28,456 nucleotides of DNA, taken from assembly GCF_000003605.2 (NCBI RefSeq), contig NW_003131859.1, positions 447,622 through 476,077 of the forward strand. Reading direction: 5' to 3'. The notes under the pieces are model-generated. The model saw only the letters and a list, made by a program, of their open reading frames with translations, had not been told where the DNA came from and did no database searches. Of this stretch, positions 18,886-27,877 are shown piece by piece; position 1 is the stretch's first letter, and every line of letters starts with the position of its first letter. A program made the translations under genes and the position numbers. Origin of the DNA: Saccoglossus kowalevskii (lineage: Eukaryota > Hemichordata > Enteropneusta > Harrimaniidae).

Positions 18886-19262
18886 ATCCAAATCCTAAGC
18901 AAGTCATCTCACTAACACACTCACGAACTAGAAGACTTGGTGTTTGAAGGCTAATAATAAATAACAGATCTATCAAGTGAAGTACCATGTGGAATATGAA
19001 CCACGAGTTTGAGTGGTTAATATTTGCTGTGACCATGATTTAACAAATTTGTACCGCGACTGTTGAGAATTAGGGAGTTTTGGTCAAAATTGTGGGTACC
19101 GGTACTTTGATTTCCTATATCAAATATTTCAAATAAGTTGTTAGACAAATAAAAGTTTACAATTACTGAATTTGTCTAACAATTGAAGTACAATTAAATA
19201 AGTATTTCAAAATCACCCCAAAAATAAATCCATTAAAAAAAATTATTTATATTGCATTTCTT

Positions 19263-22200
19263 TTATTCTTCATCCGGTTTTACGTAAATTCCTTCCATAA
19301 CAGTCCATTGTGTAGCCTGACTGGGATTGCTTATTGCAGCAATTTCACGCTGACCACGAATGGGTCTTCCATAAACTTGATCAACTGCTGCCAGATATCT
19401 GGAAAAGAATTAAAATTAAATCAAAAGAGGATCATCATTCCCCAAAAGTGCAAATGCCCACAGGAAGCATTTAAATTACATATATGGCAAAAACATTCAG
19501 TGTTCAAACTGAGTTTACCTATTCGCGCTAGTCACAATAAACACAGTACTCTTAATCAGGCATAAGTGATTACAGAAAACATAATTTGGACTAATTTTAA
19601 ACACCAACAAAAATTTAAATGTTCAAAAAATGAAGCCTAGATTACAATATTCATGGTAGTGCATTTGAACACAGAAACTATATTCTTTGTTTTAAACTGA
19701 GTGACAGAGATAATGGCAATTTAATGCAGTGCCCCAAGCCTAGTTAAACACAAGCACCTGTAAACCTCAACGAGGTTCCCCAGTCAGAGTGAGTGAATGA
19801 GTCTATGACTTCAGCCTCTGCATTGCAAATGTGGCACAGTCACCTTGAGCAGGGATCAACCGCAGGTAGGATTTGAATTAGAGTCCCTGACCACTACACT
19901 TTTGGTGACTGGACACAAAATTTACTACTCCTTTAATAATATTTCTTCCAAGTCTTTATATCGAGAATAAATGAAAGTGAAATTAACATTACTCACGCTT
20001 CAGTGGCAACATGCTTGAGTCTCACAGGTTGATCTCTTCTCCATAAAGTTGATGAACATGTGATTGCCCAGTTATCACCTGTGTGATAAAATGCAGTTAT
20101 TAATATTATGTAATAAACAAACATTTCAATTGAACAGATTATCAGTATTTTAGACAATTACTTGAGGGCTGAAAATCAAAATAAATCAATCAGGACAATT
20201 TTTACCTGATTTTTCATCACTATTACTATAATATAGCTAAAGTTATGAAACTCAACAGCCATGAAATCGACACACTGTCCATTTTGATTTCTTACCTTAA
20301 ATTGTAAAAATAAAAATTCCTAGAGCAATGAAAAAATTAATAAAAAAAATAGTACTGATCGATTCAGTTAGATTTCAGCGTTTAAGACTATAACGTATTT
20401 AATAGTCAGAATATGTCATTATTACTATTAACGTTTTTTGTAAATTAAAGATTTATTAAAATAGGAATTACAAGATAATGATATAAACTAATGAATCCAT
20501 GAGAGCACCTTCATGTTTTTCTTTTCTCCATCCATTTACAAATGTTCATGAACTTACCTTCATCTCCTTCACCCTCTTCCCCAAATGCACTGACTTCCTG
20601 ATTATTAGATAGCGGTGATTCGAACATGTGACTATGTAAATTCCTTTTTGTATTAAGATGTAATAAACGTATAGACTGACCACACTTGATTGGTGTACTG
20701 TGGGTAAAAAAAACAATACAATGAAAAAAGATGCACAGTAGATTGGAACACTGGCTACCACATTTGCTCTAAGAGCAAAATATAAATCTCAACTTCCAGA
20801 TTTTGTCAGGCCATTTAAAATCAGAGGGCACTAAAAATATATACTGAAATGAACATACATAAAACTTTGAATTTTTATGATAGTACTACGGATTCTATAG
20901 TATGTATGTAATGAAAAACATTTGATTTGATTTCAAAATTTAATGCGTATGAATTGCTTTTTATTTTTTAATTATAAATTGGGCTTTTATTTTGATTTCT
21001 CATAAAAATTATTTCTGAAAAAAATAAAAATAAATATGGGTGGTGTGCATAAATACATGCAAAAATAAAATTTACAATAAATTTATAGAATACAGTAGCT
21101 ATTCGAAAACACCAATCAATACAGACATTATAGTTTTAAGGGAATCAATCAAACAGCTGGTACCATATAGAATAGATAACATAAATACACAAGTTTTCAT
21201 TTAACTGTGTATAGTTTACATTGATTGATAAAATAAACTTCGGCAAGAGTTCCTTTTGTACCCCCATCCCTAACTCTAATACTCACTCCCAGTTACCCAA
21301 TTCATTTGTATATAAACTTCATCCTCAAGTAAGCTACATTTAGAACATTTTTACATATTTTCATTTTCATAATGACATATAGAGTTTGGAAGGGCCCATA
21401 AGATACTAGTAATGGGTGAACTTTTTGATAGATAAATAGAACTTCTATGTTCTGTTTAAAAGTTTTTGCAGTTTATGAATGTGACGTTTTTGGGACTACT
21501 TTATTGCATGCGTCAGAATACATACTTTTGTAATGGTCACCTTATCACCCGAGTGTATTGATATGTAAAAAGTAGTGCCGTTGAGGTAACTAAAAATGGC
21601 GGAATAAACAAGAAGTTAAATTTGAAAGCTCTCTGGTTTCTTTGATGTTTTGTGTGCTCCTGAATCAACACATCACAATGAATATAACAAAAATAATACA
21701 TTTTTATAATAGACGACAATGTACTATATTTGACGTTATCGGTATTAGCAATCAATCAGTGTCCTTCTAAAAACAAACACTGGTAACTTTAGTGGTTATT
21801 ATGGCAAGTGAGAATGTAGTTCACAGTGTACACTGCCCTCTATAGAGAGACTGTGCACAGTAGAAATGACTCAATAGGCTTAGTATGGTTATAACTTACC
21901 CCCTTTGACACGATTTTTGAGTTTTTCCTTTTATTTGCCAATAGCTATTTCCATCCCCAGCTTTTTCCATTCCAGTCACAGACTAAATAGAAAAATACAT
22001 AAAAATTAAATTAATTACGTTATGACCATGTTATCATTACAGGCCATGATACGAACATTATATGATCACAAATAAAAGTCACCATTTTGGTAGAAGAACT
22101 GGTCTAATATGCAACTAGGAACAGTTTGTCAAAAGCATCAGGATGAAAAAAAATTAGCAAATTCATGTTATCAGTAACACGCTATTGTTTTCATTTGGCC

Positions 22201-24053
22201 TCAGCATAATTAATAATCTCATAAGTGTGTGACAAAAAAATGAGTGTACAATGTAATGGGAAAAATTGTTTTTTCATATTTTCCTGTGAATTCAAATTTA
22301 GACAGAATTTGAAATCATGAAAACAAAAATATACATGGAAACCAGCTATTTTACAGATAACAAAGTATAACGAATTAACTAACAGATGGCCTTATACAAC
22401 TTTCCTATTATTGCCATCAGCAATGTACAAAGCATTCATGTAATGAATATTCATAATAGTATTAACATGTTGCCATTCAGAAAAAAATAATCCATACTTT
22501 CTGTACAACACAGGAACAAAGTGGTAATTAGATGATTTGTTTACAATGTATTCCTACGCACATATTCTGCACAGCTGGTAACAAAATATGTTTTAAGTTT
22601 AGATTTCAAATACAGAACACAGCAGCCAACGGTTATGGTAAGGGTTCGTTAGAGCTCCTTGACCCATAACTCTCATCTGTTCTGTGCCCCTCCAGTACTT
22701 CTCCATTTTAATTGTATATTCACCTCTCAAGGTATAGTCATCTGGAGGAGCATAAACAATAACACTGGAGACTGAAGTGCTAGGGTGAGGGTTTTGGTTA
22801 GGAGTGTGATATTCAACAAAAATAAGTTTCAACTAAATACAGTATGTTGCAGTTACACTTGCTTTACAAACTTACTGTTAAACATGTTGAAAAAGCGACA
22901 TGCAATTTTTAAGCGAATTGAGGTAAAATGACGTAATAGCGAAATGTTGATTTAGCGAATCTCTCTTGTCATTGTTGATTTCCTGTTTTCACAATACTTG
23001 TCTGTCGCACGCCAAAACAAATGCGCAGTTATCCCTCCATAAAAACAAAGAAAAACTGTCAAGTGTAATTTGGAAGCGACCCAGATGTTTATGTTCCGGA
23101 TTACTGTATACAAATCCCCAAGCCTTGGCCATTTTGAATTTTTAATAAAGTCATTAGCGACATCTTGAATTAGCGAATCAGTTCTCTCGCTAAATTCGCT
23201 TAATAGACATGCTCGCCAAAAAAACATGTTTTACAGTATACTGTATAGATGCGTGTTAATATAATAATAAATGTAGTGGCTTAAAGGATGGTGGTCCTTG
23301 GAATGGATGATGTACAGTATCCAAGTGTTAAATAAAAATTTACAAGACCACCCCTTTAACATTAAAGAAAAAAAAAGAACTTTGTACCTGTTGTCCACTT
23401 CCAGATCCATATTTCACATCATGTGAATGCAAACGGACATTGTATTTACTATTTTTTAATTTAATTACTGATCCACATGTAACAAATTCATATTCTATAA
23501 TTTCATCTGAAAAACAAAACAAAGGTGTGATTGCATGGGAGGGTAGACACGATTGATTGTCATTTATTTACTTGACTGTGTCAAATTGTGTAGTTAGATA
23601 GATGGGGAAATTAGAAGAATGTGCGGGGGGGGGGGTATTGTGCATCGAATCAGTTACTAAAATACCGGTATAAACCGTGATTGATTGATGACAACAATAC
23701 ACAACGACGTTTTTGATTTTAAAACGTTATAATTGGAAATGTGATGTAGCAATTATGTTTCATCAATTCTCGTTCCGATTAATACACATCGAAATTACCC
23801 TTACATACTCGGCAACACGAACTGTGAGCACAATGGGTACGACCGCCACGGTTCGATGCGGAAGTTCTACGTGTGATGATATTATTAATGAGAAAAAACG
23901 CCAAAATTCTAACAATCACGCTTGTCAAACTAGAACAAGTAATTATGAAGCATACTCACCGTCAGCAAAAGTCGAGAGAATTAAACAAAAAGACGAAACT
24001 ACGAGAAAGCCGCAGAAAAAATCGGCACACAGTTTCTTTGTGGACATCGCCAT
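19263..24053 (-). CDS. SDF2: SDF2/SDF2L1 homologue, ER MIR-repeat protein, six exons, 217 aa
   Basis: Exons (minus) are 23960-24053, 23388-23506, 21900-21982, 20558-20697, 19997-20078 and 19263-19398. All five introns are GT-AG and all phases agree, giving 654 nt. Human SDF2 is 211 aa. Residues 1-30 are a signal peptide with a hydrophobic core (FFCGFLVVSSFCLIL). MIR-domain hallmarks follow: VTCGSVIKLKN, VRLHSHDVKYGSGSGQQSVTG (exon 2-3 junction), NSYWQIKGK, IKCGQSIRLLHLNT, RNLHSH, NQEVSAFGEEGEGD and the C-terminal YGRPIRGQREI and QWTVMEGIYVKP. In animals this family sits in the ER with the HSP40 DNAJB11 and assists BiP folding cycles. Unusually the protein ends KPDEE and lacks the HDEL/HAEL-type retention tail. 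A second in-frame ATG (codon 3) is also a possible start. Confidence 0.96.
19740..19916 (-). repeat. tRNA-derived SINE, decayed
   Basis: This lies in intron 5 of SDF2. Read on the minus strand, GTGTCCAGTCACCAAAAGTG then TAGTGGTCAGGGA carries a polymerase-III A-box-like word. CTAATTCAAATCC, about 30 bp on (19868-19881), is a decayed B-box (GGTTCGAATCC). CTACCTGCGGTTGATCCCTG and a non-tRNA body follow. No A-tail or target duplication is clear. It is a SINE head and not a functional tRNA, because the acceptor and anticodon stems do not form. Confidence 0.55.
20079..23387. other. Introns 2-4 of SDF2, no further gene seen
   Basis: Outside exons 3 and 4 and the M3 element these introns are AT-rich and hold nothing else I can support. 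An open minus-strand frame at 22599-22832 is more GC-rich than its surroundings but matches no family I know and is not needed for the SDF2 reading frame. Confidence 0.35.
22873..23238. mobile_element. MITE family M3, 366 bp, inverted ends of about 50 bp
   Basis: It lies in intron 2 of SDF2. The left end TACTGTTAAACATGTTGAAA then AAGCGACATG and AAGCGAATTGAG pairs with the reverse complement of the right end, TACTGTAAAACATGTTTTTT then GGCGAGCATG and AAGCGAATTTAG. Extra TTAGCGA words are scattered just inside both arms. Ends match the CTGTAAAA type of families M1 and M2. The open frame at 22952-23227 (minus) within it is not recognisable as a transposase. Confidence 0.85.
23507..23959. other. 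Intron 1 of SDF2
   Basis: A 453-bp intron containing an 11-G run at 23625-23635. No element or exon was seen. The plus-strand frame 23713-24240, the longest unspliced open frame in the window, crosses this intron and runs antisense to SDF2 exon 1. I regard it as chance. Confidence 0.5.
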
Positions 24054-24076
24054 TTTGTTAGCGCAGCCTCGTTTCG

Positions 24077-24103
24077 CCACGTCGTTTTACAGAGTGGACG
24101 TCA
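24077..24103 (-). promoter_or_regulatory. ACGT-core sites next to the SDF2 start
   Basis: On the minus strand TGACGTCC (24096-24103) and CGACGTGG (24077-24084) lie 24-50 bp upstream of the SDF2 ATG. The first differs by one base from the CRE/ATF site TGACGTCA. The second differs by one base from TGACGTGG, the ATF6/XBP1 unfolded-protein-response site. SDF2L1 is known to be induced by ER stress in vertebrates. The match is suggestive only, and the sites may lie in the 5' UTR. Confidence 0.4.
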
Positions 24104-24314
24104 CAGTTGACCCTCTAGCACACAAAGAAAAACTAAATAATAACAAAACAAAAAAACATAATATAGAAATATGTTTCGCGACACATATGAAAATTATTCT
24201 ATTTTATCGAAGTAAGAAATATTATTACGGGATGAAATGAGCAAAAAACATCAACAAATATTCGATTTTAGGTGGAGTCTATTTCTGTTCACTTAGGGTG
24301 TTCAAAACAACAAC

Positions 24315-24322
24315 CCGGAAGT
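24315..24322 (+). promoter_or_regulatory. ETS-type promoter motif between SDF2 and the ABRA-like gene
   Basis: CCGGAAGT is the core ETS/GABPA-family site, frequent close to transcription starts of housekeeping and divergent promoters. It lies in the 642-bp interval between the two start codons, 262 bp from SDF2 and 374 bp from the ABRA-like ATG. No TATA box is evident. Confidence 0.4.
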
Positions 24323-24456
24323 AGTTGTAAATTGGAAGTATTTTGATTCTCAATAATAATAATAATATAAGGTTTTCAAGATTGTTACAGAATTGTGAGA
24401 CCTAAATTGAAGTTCATCAATGTCGTAATTACTGAATCAATTTTACAGTGTTATTG

Positions 24457-24660
24457 GTAAGTTGTGTCATACAAACACTGCTTCTGATCGTTCTGTACTC
24501 AGTGTGTAATGTTAGGAATTCTAATGGCATTTCGGAGGCCTGGGAAGAGCAGTTGTGACTCCATCACATTGAACATTTGTTAAACTAAACACTTCAGAAA
24601 AAATGAAAAAAAAATATTAAAAAGTTTATATTGAACCTGATGTGTATATTTCATTCACAG
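24457..24660 (+). other. Probable 5' UTR intron of the ABRA-like gene
   Basis: The donor TTATTG|GTAAGTTG and the acceptor TTTCATTCACAG|GTCTTT define a 204-bp GT-AG intron. It ends 35 bp before the ATG at 24696. The upstream non-coding exon would end at 24456; its start is not visible. Inferred from splice-site quality only. Confidence 0.55.
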
Positions 24661-24695
24661 GTCTTTAGGGAAATCATCTCAAAAATTATTATCAA

Positions 24696-25157
24696 ATGGC
24701 TTCGTACAATAAAAGCGTTGTAGACGGAAAAATAGCGATGTGGAAAAAAAAAGAAGATGAACACAGAGAAAAACAATTGATCAATCCATTTTCAGAATGG
24801 GAGGGATCTTCACACCGTAAAGTACTTGATAAAAACGATCCAGAATATGCAAGGCCTGTCGCTGGAACTATGACTGACATACGAGGAAAGCAAGCCGGAA
24901 AGATGGTTTCTCGGGAAGTTCAAGAACTTTTGCATGTTATAGAAAGGATTGGAACAGTGCAAGAGAATGGAAGTGTTGTTGTCTTGTTTGGGAATCTCTT
25001 TGAGGTGTACAATAAGATTTCAAACAAACTGGTGGGAATGCTTATGAGAGCTCGAAAACAAAAACTGGTTCACTTTGAAGGTGAAATGCTGTGGCAAAGA
25101 CGTGATGATCATGTACCAATTACGTTGTTAGTGACAGCGGAGGAAGCACGGAAATGA
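24696..25157 (+). CDS. ABRA: ABRA/STARS-like protein with C-terminal costars domain, 153 aa
   Basis: This single coding exon encodes a homologue of the actin-binding Rho-activating protein. In vertebrates that protein binds actin and promotes Rho-dependent MRTF/SRF signalling in muscle. Residues 14-58 carry the ABRA-type linker (W16, LINPFSEW at 28-35, DPEYARPVAGT at 47-57). Residues about 71-146 are the costars domain: VSREVQELLHVIERIG, VLFGNLFEVY, KLVGMLMRARKQKLVHFEGE, MLWQRRDDHVPITLL. Shorter ABRACL proteins (about 81 aa) have only this domain, so the linker marks it as ABRA-type. At 153 aa it is less than half the vertebrate length, which is normal for the invertebrate form as far as I know. 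The ATG follows a probable 5' UTR intron and is the first in frame. It stands head to head with SDF2. The antisense frame at 24692-24880 is a shadow. Confidence 0.93.
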   Translation: MASYNKSVVDGKIAMWKKKEDEHREKQLINPFSEWEGSSHRKVLDKNDPEYARPVAGTMTDIRGKQAGKMVSREVQELLHVIERIGTVQENGSVVVLFGNLFEVYNKISNKLVGMLMRARKQKLVHFEGEMLWQRRDDHVPITLLVTAEEARK

Positions 25158-25950
25158 AATCATAGTCATATCAATTTTGTTTTAAAATGGAAAGTAAATG
25201 TTGTGTGTATGCATAACTGAATTCTGAAAACATGATGAATTGAGAATCTCAAAAACAACCACAGTTGATGCTTGAAATGACAAAAGAATGTGTACACAAT
25301 TGATCTGATATCATTTTTCGTGTGTCATTGCTTTTGATATCATTCTGTGTTTCAATTCCCCGATGTCATCATTTTTTTTTTGGTATCCTTGCTTTTGATG
25401 TCATGTAATTTCTCAAATGCTTTTACTGTTATTAATTTCATGGTTGTTTCAAGAGAAATTTCTTTCAAATCAAGTTAGATTGTAAATGTATGTTGATTAT
25501 ATCTGGTGGTTGATGTGACATTGACCTTGGCAGCAGTAGTAAATGAGGGTTTACCACCCAGTCAAGTTTATCAGTAAAAGCTGGAAGTCTGGATCTACAT
25601 TATTTTATGAAAATTTTACATATCTAAAGTTTGTTTTCCAAAATCAAGAGATTTTGTACACCAATTAGGTGATGCATTCAATGGGAACTGCCACTTAAAG
25701 AGTAAGCAGTAAATCCCTGGGATTGTACCAGGGAATCATGGGACTCCATTATATATATATATATTCTGTCTTTAAGCCAGTAAATAAATTCGCTGTGAGG
25801 TTAGGTTTACCTGGAGACACCCCTTTGAAGTCTGCCAAGTAGATAGAATGGTGCAAAAAAATATAGCAACCTCCTGGATAAACAAATAGAATATGTGGAT
25901 TGTTAAATATACTAACACATGATATTTAATAAATGAAAATGGATTTTCTA
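25158..25950 (+). promoter_or_regulatory. 3' UTR with candidate polyadenylation signals
   Basis: AATAAA occurs at 25783-25788 and at 25928-25933, giving UTRs of roughly 650 or 790 nt. TGATGTCA/ATGTCATC-like words recur at 25313-25405. A small hairpin, TCCCTGG-GATTGTA-CCAGGGA, sits at 25714-25734. No other gene lies in this stretch. Confidence 0.5.
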
Positions 25951-26861
25951 AAAGTGTCGTTATTCACTGAGAGTCAAGATGCTTAAATTTCAAATGTATC
26001 ACAATTCTGTTTGAGCTTACCTCCCATGGCCATTTTATTGTTTTATGTGATAGTTCCTTACTGTGTCTGGTGTATTTTGTGGCATATTCATTGCTATTAA
26101 TTATTCATGATATACAGTCTTAGGGAACACTTCCATAACAAGAAAATTAGTTGTGTGCTTGAACAATGAATTCTATGTGTCAGGTTCACATCTGCATCAG
26201 TGTTTCATTGAAGAGGTCAATCAAAAGATGTTTTCTCATTGGCAGATGGCTTGTTAATTAAACTCCTCATTAACATAAAAACTGCATGAAAAAGGGTGTA
26301 TTTATTTAGAGGGCACAGTAGAATAGACCAATTGCCAGGCATTTTACAAATTCATTCTTGCCACAATTGGTCTAAAACTGCCCGTAAAACATTTAAATGT
26401 TTTGAGTAGATGCAGTACACTCTCTCAGGATCCTCCACTGGTTTTATCTTTGCATGTTACATGTATATTGAATGGCCTGTGTAAGATCATTTGAATACGT
26501 TATATTATTATTACAACAGATATTTACCAAAAATAATTGTCCAAACAAATATAATTATTAATATGCAAAACAAAATTAACAACAAAAATAGAAACTTTCA
26601 AAATGCGATATTTTTTTTAATTTCTAGTAATTCAAACACCAAACCACCTGTTAAAAGTTCTGATACTGATGAAAGTATTCAACATAAGTTTAACCACACT
26701 TGTGCTCTCACACTTGTAGTCCGTATCAAGTGACACAGGAAGTTAGTTCTGGTAGTTCTAAAGCCACCTTGAGGTAGTAGAACCTAATGGTAAAGTGTAT
26801 TTTACAATTAGGGATGTTTGGAACAAGATGGGCTAAATTTCAAATGAGTAGCCAATCATTT

Positions 26862-26864
<3 letters not shown>
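25951..26864. other. Intergenic AT-rich DNA with one small hairpin
   Basis: No gene was seen. AGACCAATTG (26325-26334) and CAATTGGTCT (26364-26373) form a 49-bp hairpin whose arms extend loosely through TGCCAGGCA and TTGCCA. The frame at 26491-26733 is not supported. Confidence 0.35.

Positions 26865-26893
<29 letters not shown>
26865..26893. repeat. (GT)n microsatellite
   Basis: About 14 uninterrupted GT units. Confidence 0.95.
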
Positions 26894-26957
26894 AGAACCC
26901 AGCCTCAAAGTTTCTGGCTTCAGAATTGCCTTGTGCATGCAACGATTCTCAGCCAGA

Positions 26958-27000
26958 AACTCCATGGTAACAGAGGTTAAACTCCATGGTAACGGAGGTT
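26958..27000. repeat. 22-bp tandem duplication
   Basis: AACTCCATGGTAACAGAGGTT at 26958-26978 is repeated with one change at 26980-27000. Each copy holds CCATGGTAAC, which matches half of an RFX X-box, but the other half does not fit. Confidence 0.85.
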
Positions 27001-27130
27001 CTTATATTACTTAACACCTACCGAATACCCATTATAGAGACGGATGCTCAATTAATACTGTTGAAGTCATTCATGTATTCAAACAGCTGTTGGAGTGAAG
27101 ATGCTACAGAAGGTCCAACTCAGTATTCAA

Positions 27131-27286
27131 TTACTGTAACCACACAATGGAATGGCAATATTGCAGTACAAGACACACAAAATAGGTACATTACACAAAG
27201 TCTGTGAGCAATATAGCTAAATTTCAGCAAAACTGTGTCTTATACTGCAATATTGCCATTCAATTCTTTCTTGCAGTCACAGTAAC
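27131..27286. repeat. Foldback element of about 155 bp
   Basis: The left arm (27131-27177) begins TTACTGTAACCACAC and contains AATGGCAATATTGCAGTA then AAGACACA. It pairs with the right arm (27232-27286), whose reverse complement begins TTACTGTGACTGCAAG and contains AATGGCAATATTGCAGTA then AAGACACAG. The inner 18 bp are perfectly paired and the loop is about 55 bp. TTACTGT at the outer end recalls the CTGTAAAA MITE termini. No target duplication is evident and flanks do not match. Confidence 0.7.
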
Positions 27287-27289
27287 TAT

Positions 27290-27877
27290 CAACAAATTAA
27301 TTATGCAAAGTATATTTCCCAATCCAAATACTAATAGAAGCATGCTTTGGCAGAGGTTTTTTGACAGACAAACATTTTTTTCCTCCTCCTACTTTCACAA
27401 AAGATTTGAAATTAATGTAAAATTATGATCTTTATTTAGTAAATTGTCCAATTAGAGCACACGTATAGATCCATGTGACCAATCAGAACACACAGAGATA
27501 CATGCTGGCAACTATTGATCAGTGTGGCAAATTTGCCATGAAATGTTACAACACAGAAAACTAAAACATCAATCCATGTTTTGTTTTCCTTGGTCCAGTG
27601 CATTTTCGAAGAAGAAGCTAATTACCAATAGAATAAAATTCTGCTCTAAATTGCATATTTCAACCAAAGGCAATTTTGTGAGTACTTTTCTTGCCATGAT
27701 TTCACTGTTCAGTATAGTATAGTTAAGTATAATGAATGAAAAGAAAAAACAAATGTATTCACACGTACAAGAGACTTGCTTAATTTGCGAATTGATTCAT
27801 TGTTTGCCCATTATAACAAGTCATTGTCAATGACACGTCCCCGTTCCGTTCATATTTGAGTGACATATACATTCAAA
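27290..27877. other. Intergenic AT-rich DNA
   Basis: No gene was seen. An approximate duplication of about 30 bp occurs at 27447-27501 (CCAATTAGAGCACAC and CCAATCAGAACACAC). The frames at 27204-27428 and 27522-27722 are not supported. Confidence 0.4.

Noticed and set aside
19860-19916. Possible tRNA gene on the minus strand
   Set aside because: Only decayed A-box and B-box words are present. No cloverleaf or anticodon arm forms, so a SINE fits better.
22599-22832. Minus-strand frame of 77 residues in SDF2 intron 2, with a GC-richer composition
   Set aside because: No family resemblance, and SDF2 exons 2 and 3 join in phase without it. It could be an old repeat but no ends were seen.
23713-24240. 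Longest unspliced open frame in the window (175 codons, plus strand)
   Set aside because: It runs antisense across SDF2 exon 1, its splice donor and intron 1, has no domain, and is lysine/asparagine-rich as expected of AT-rich chance sequence.
26958-27000. CCATGGTAAC pair as an RFX X-box array
   Set aside because: Only one half-site matches in each copy, and no gene start is nearby.
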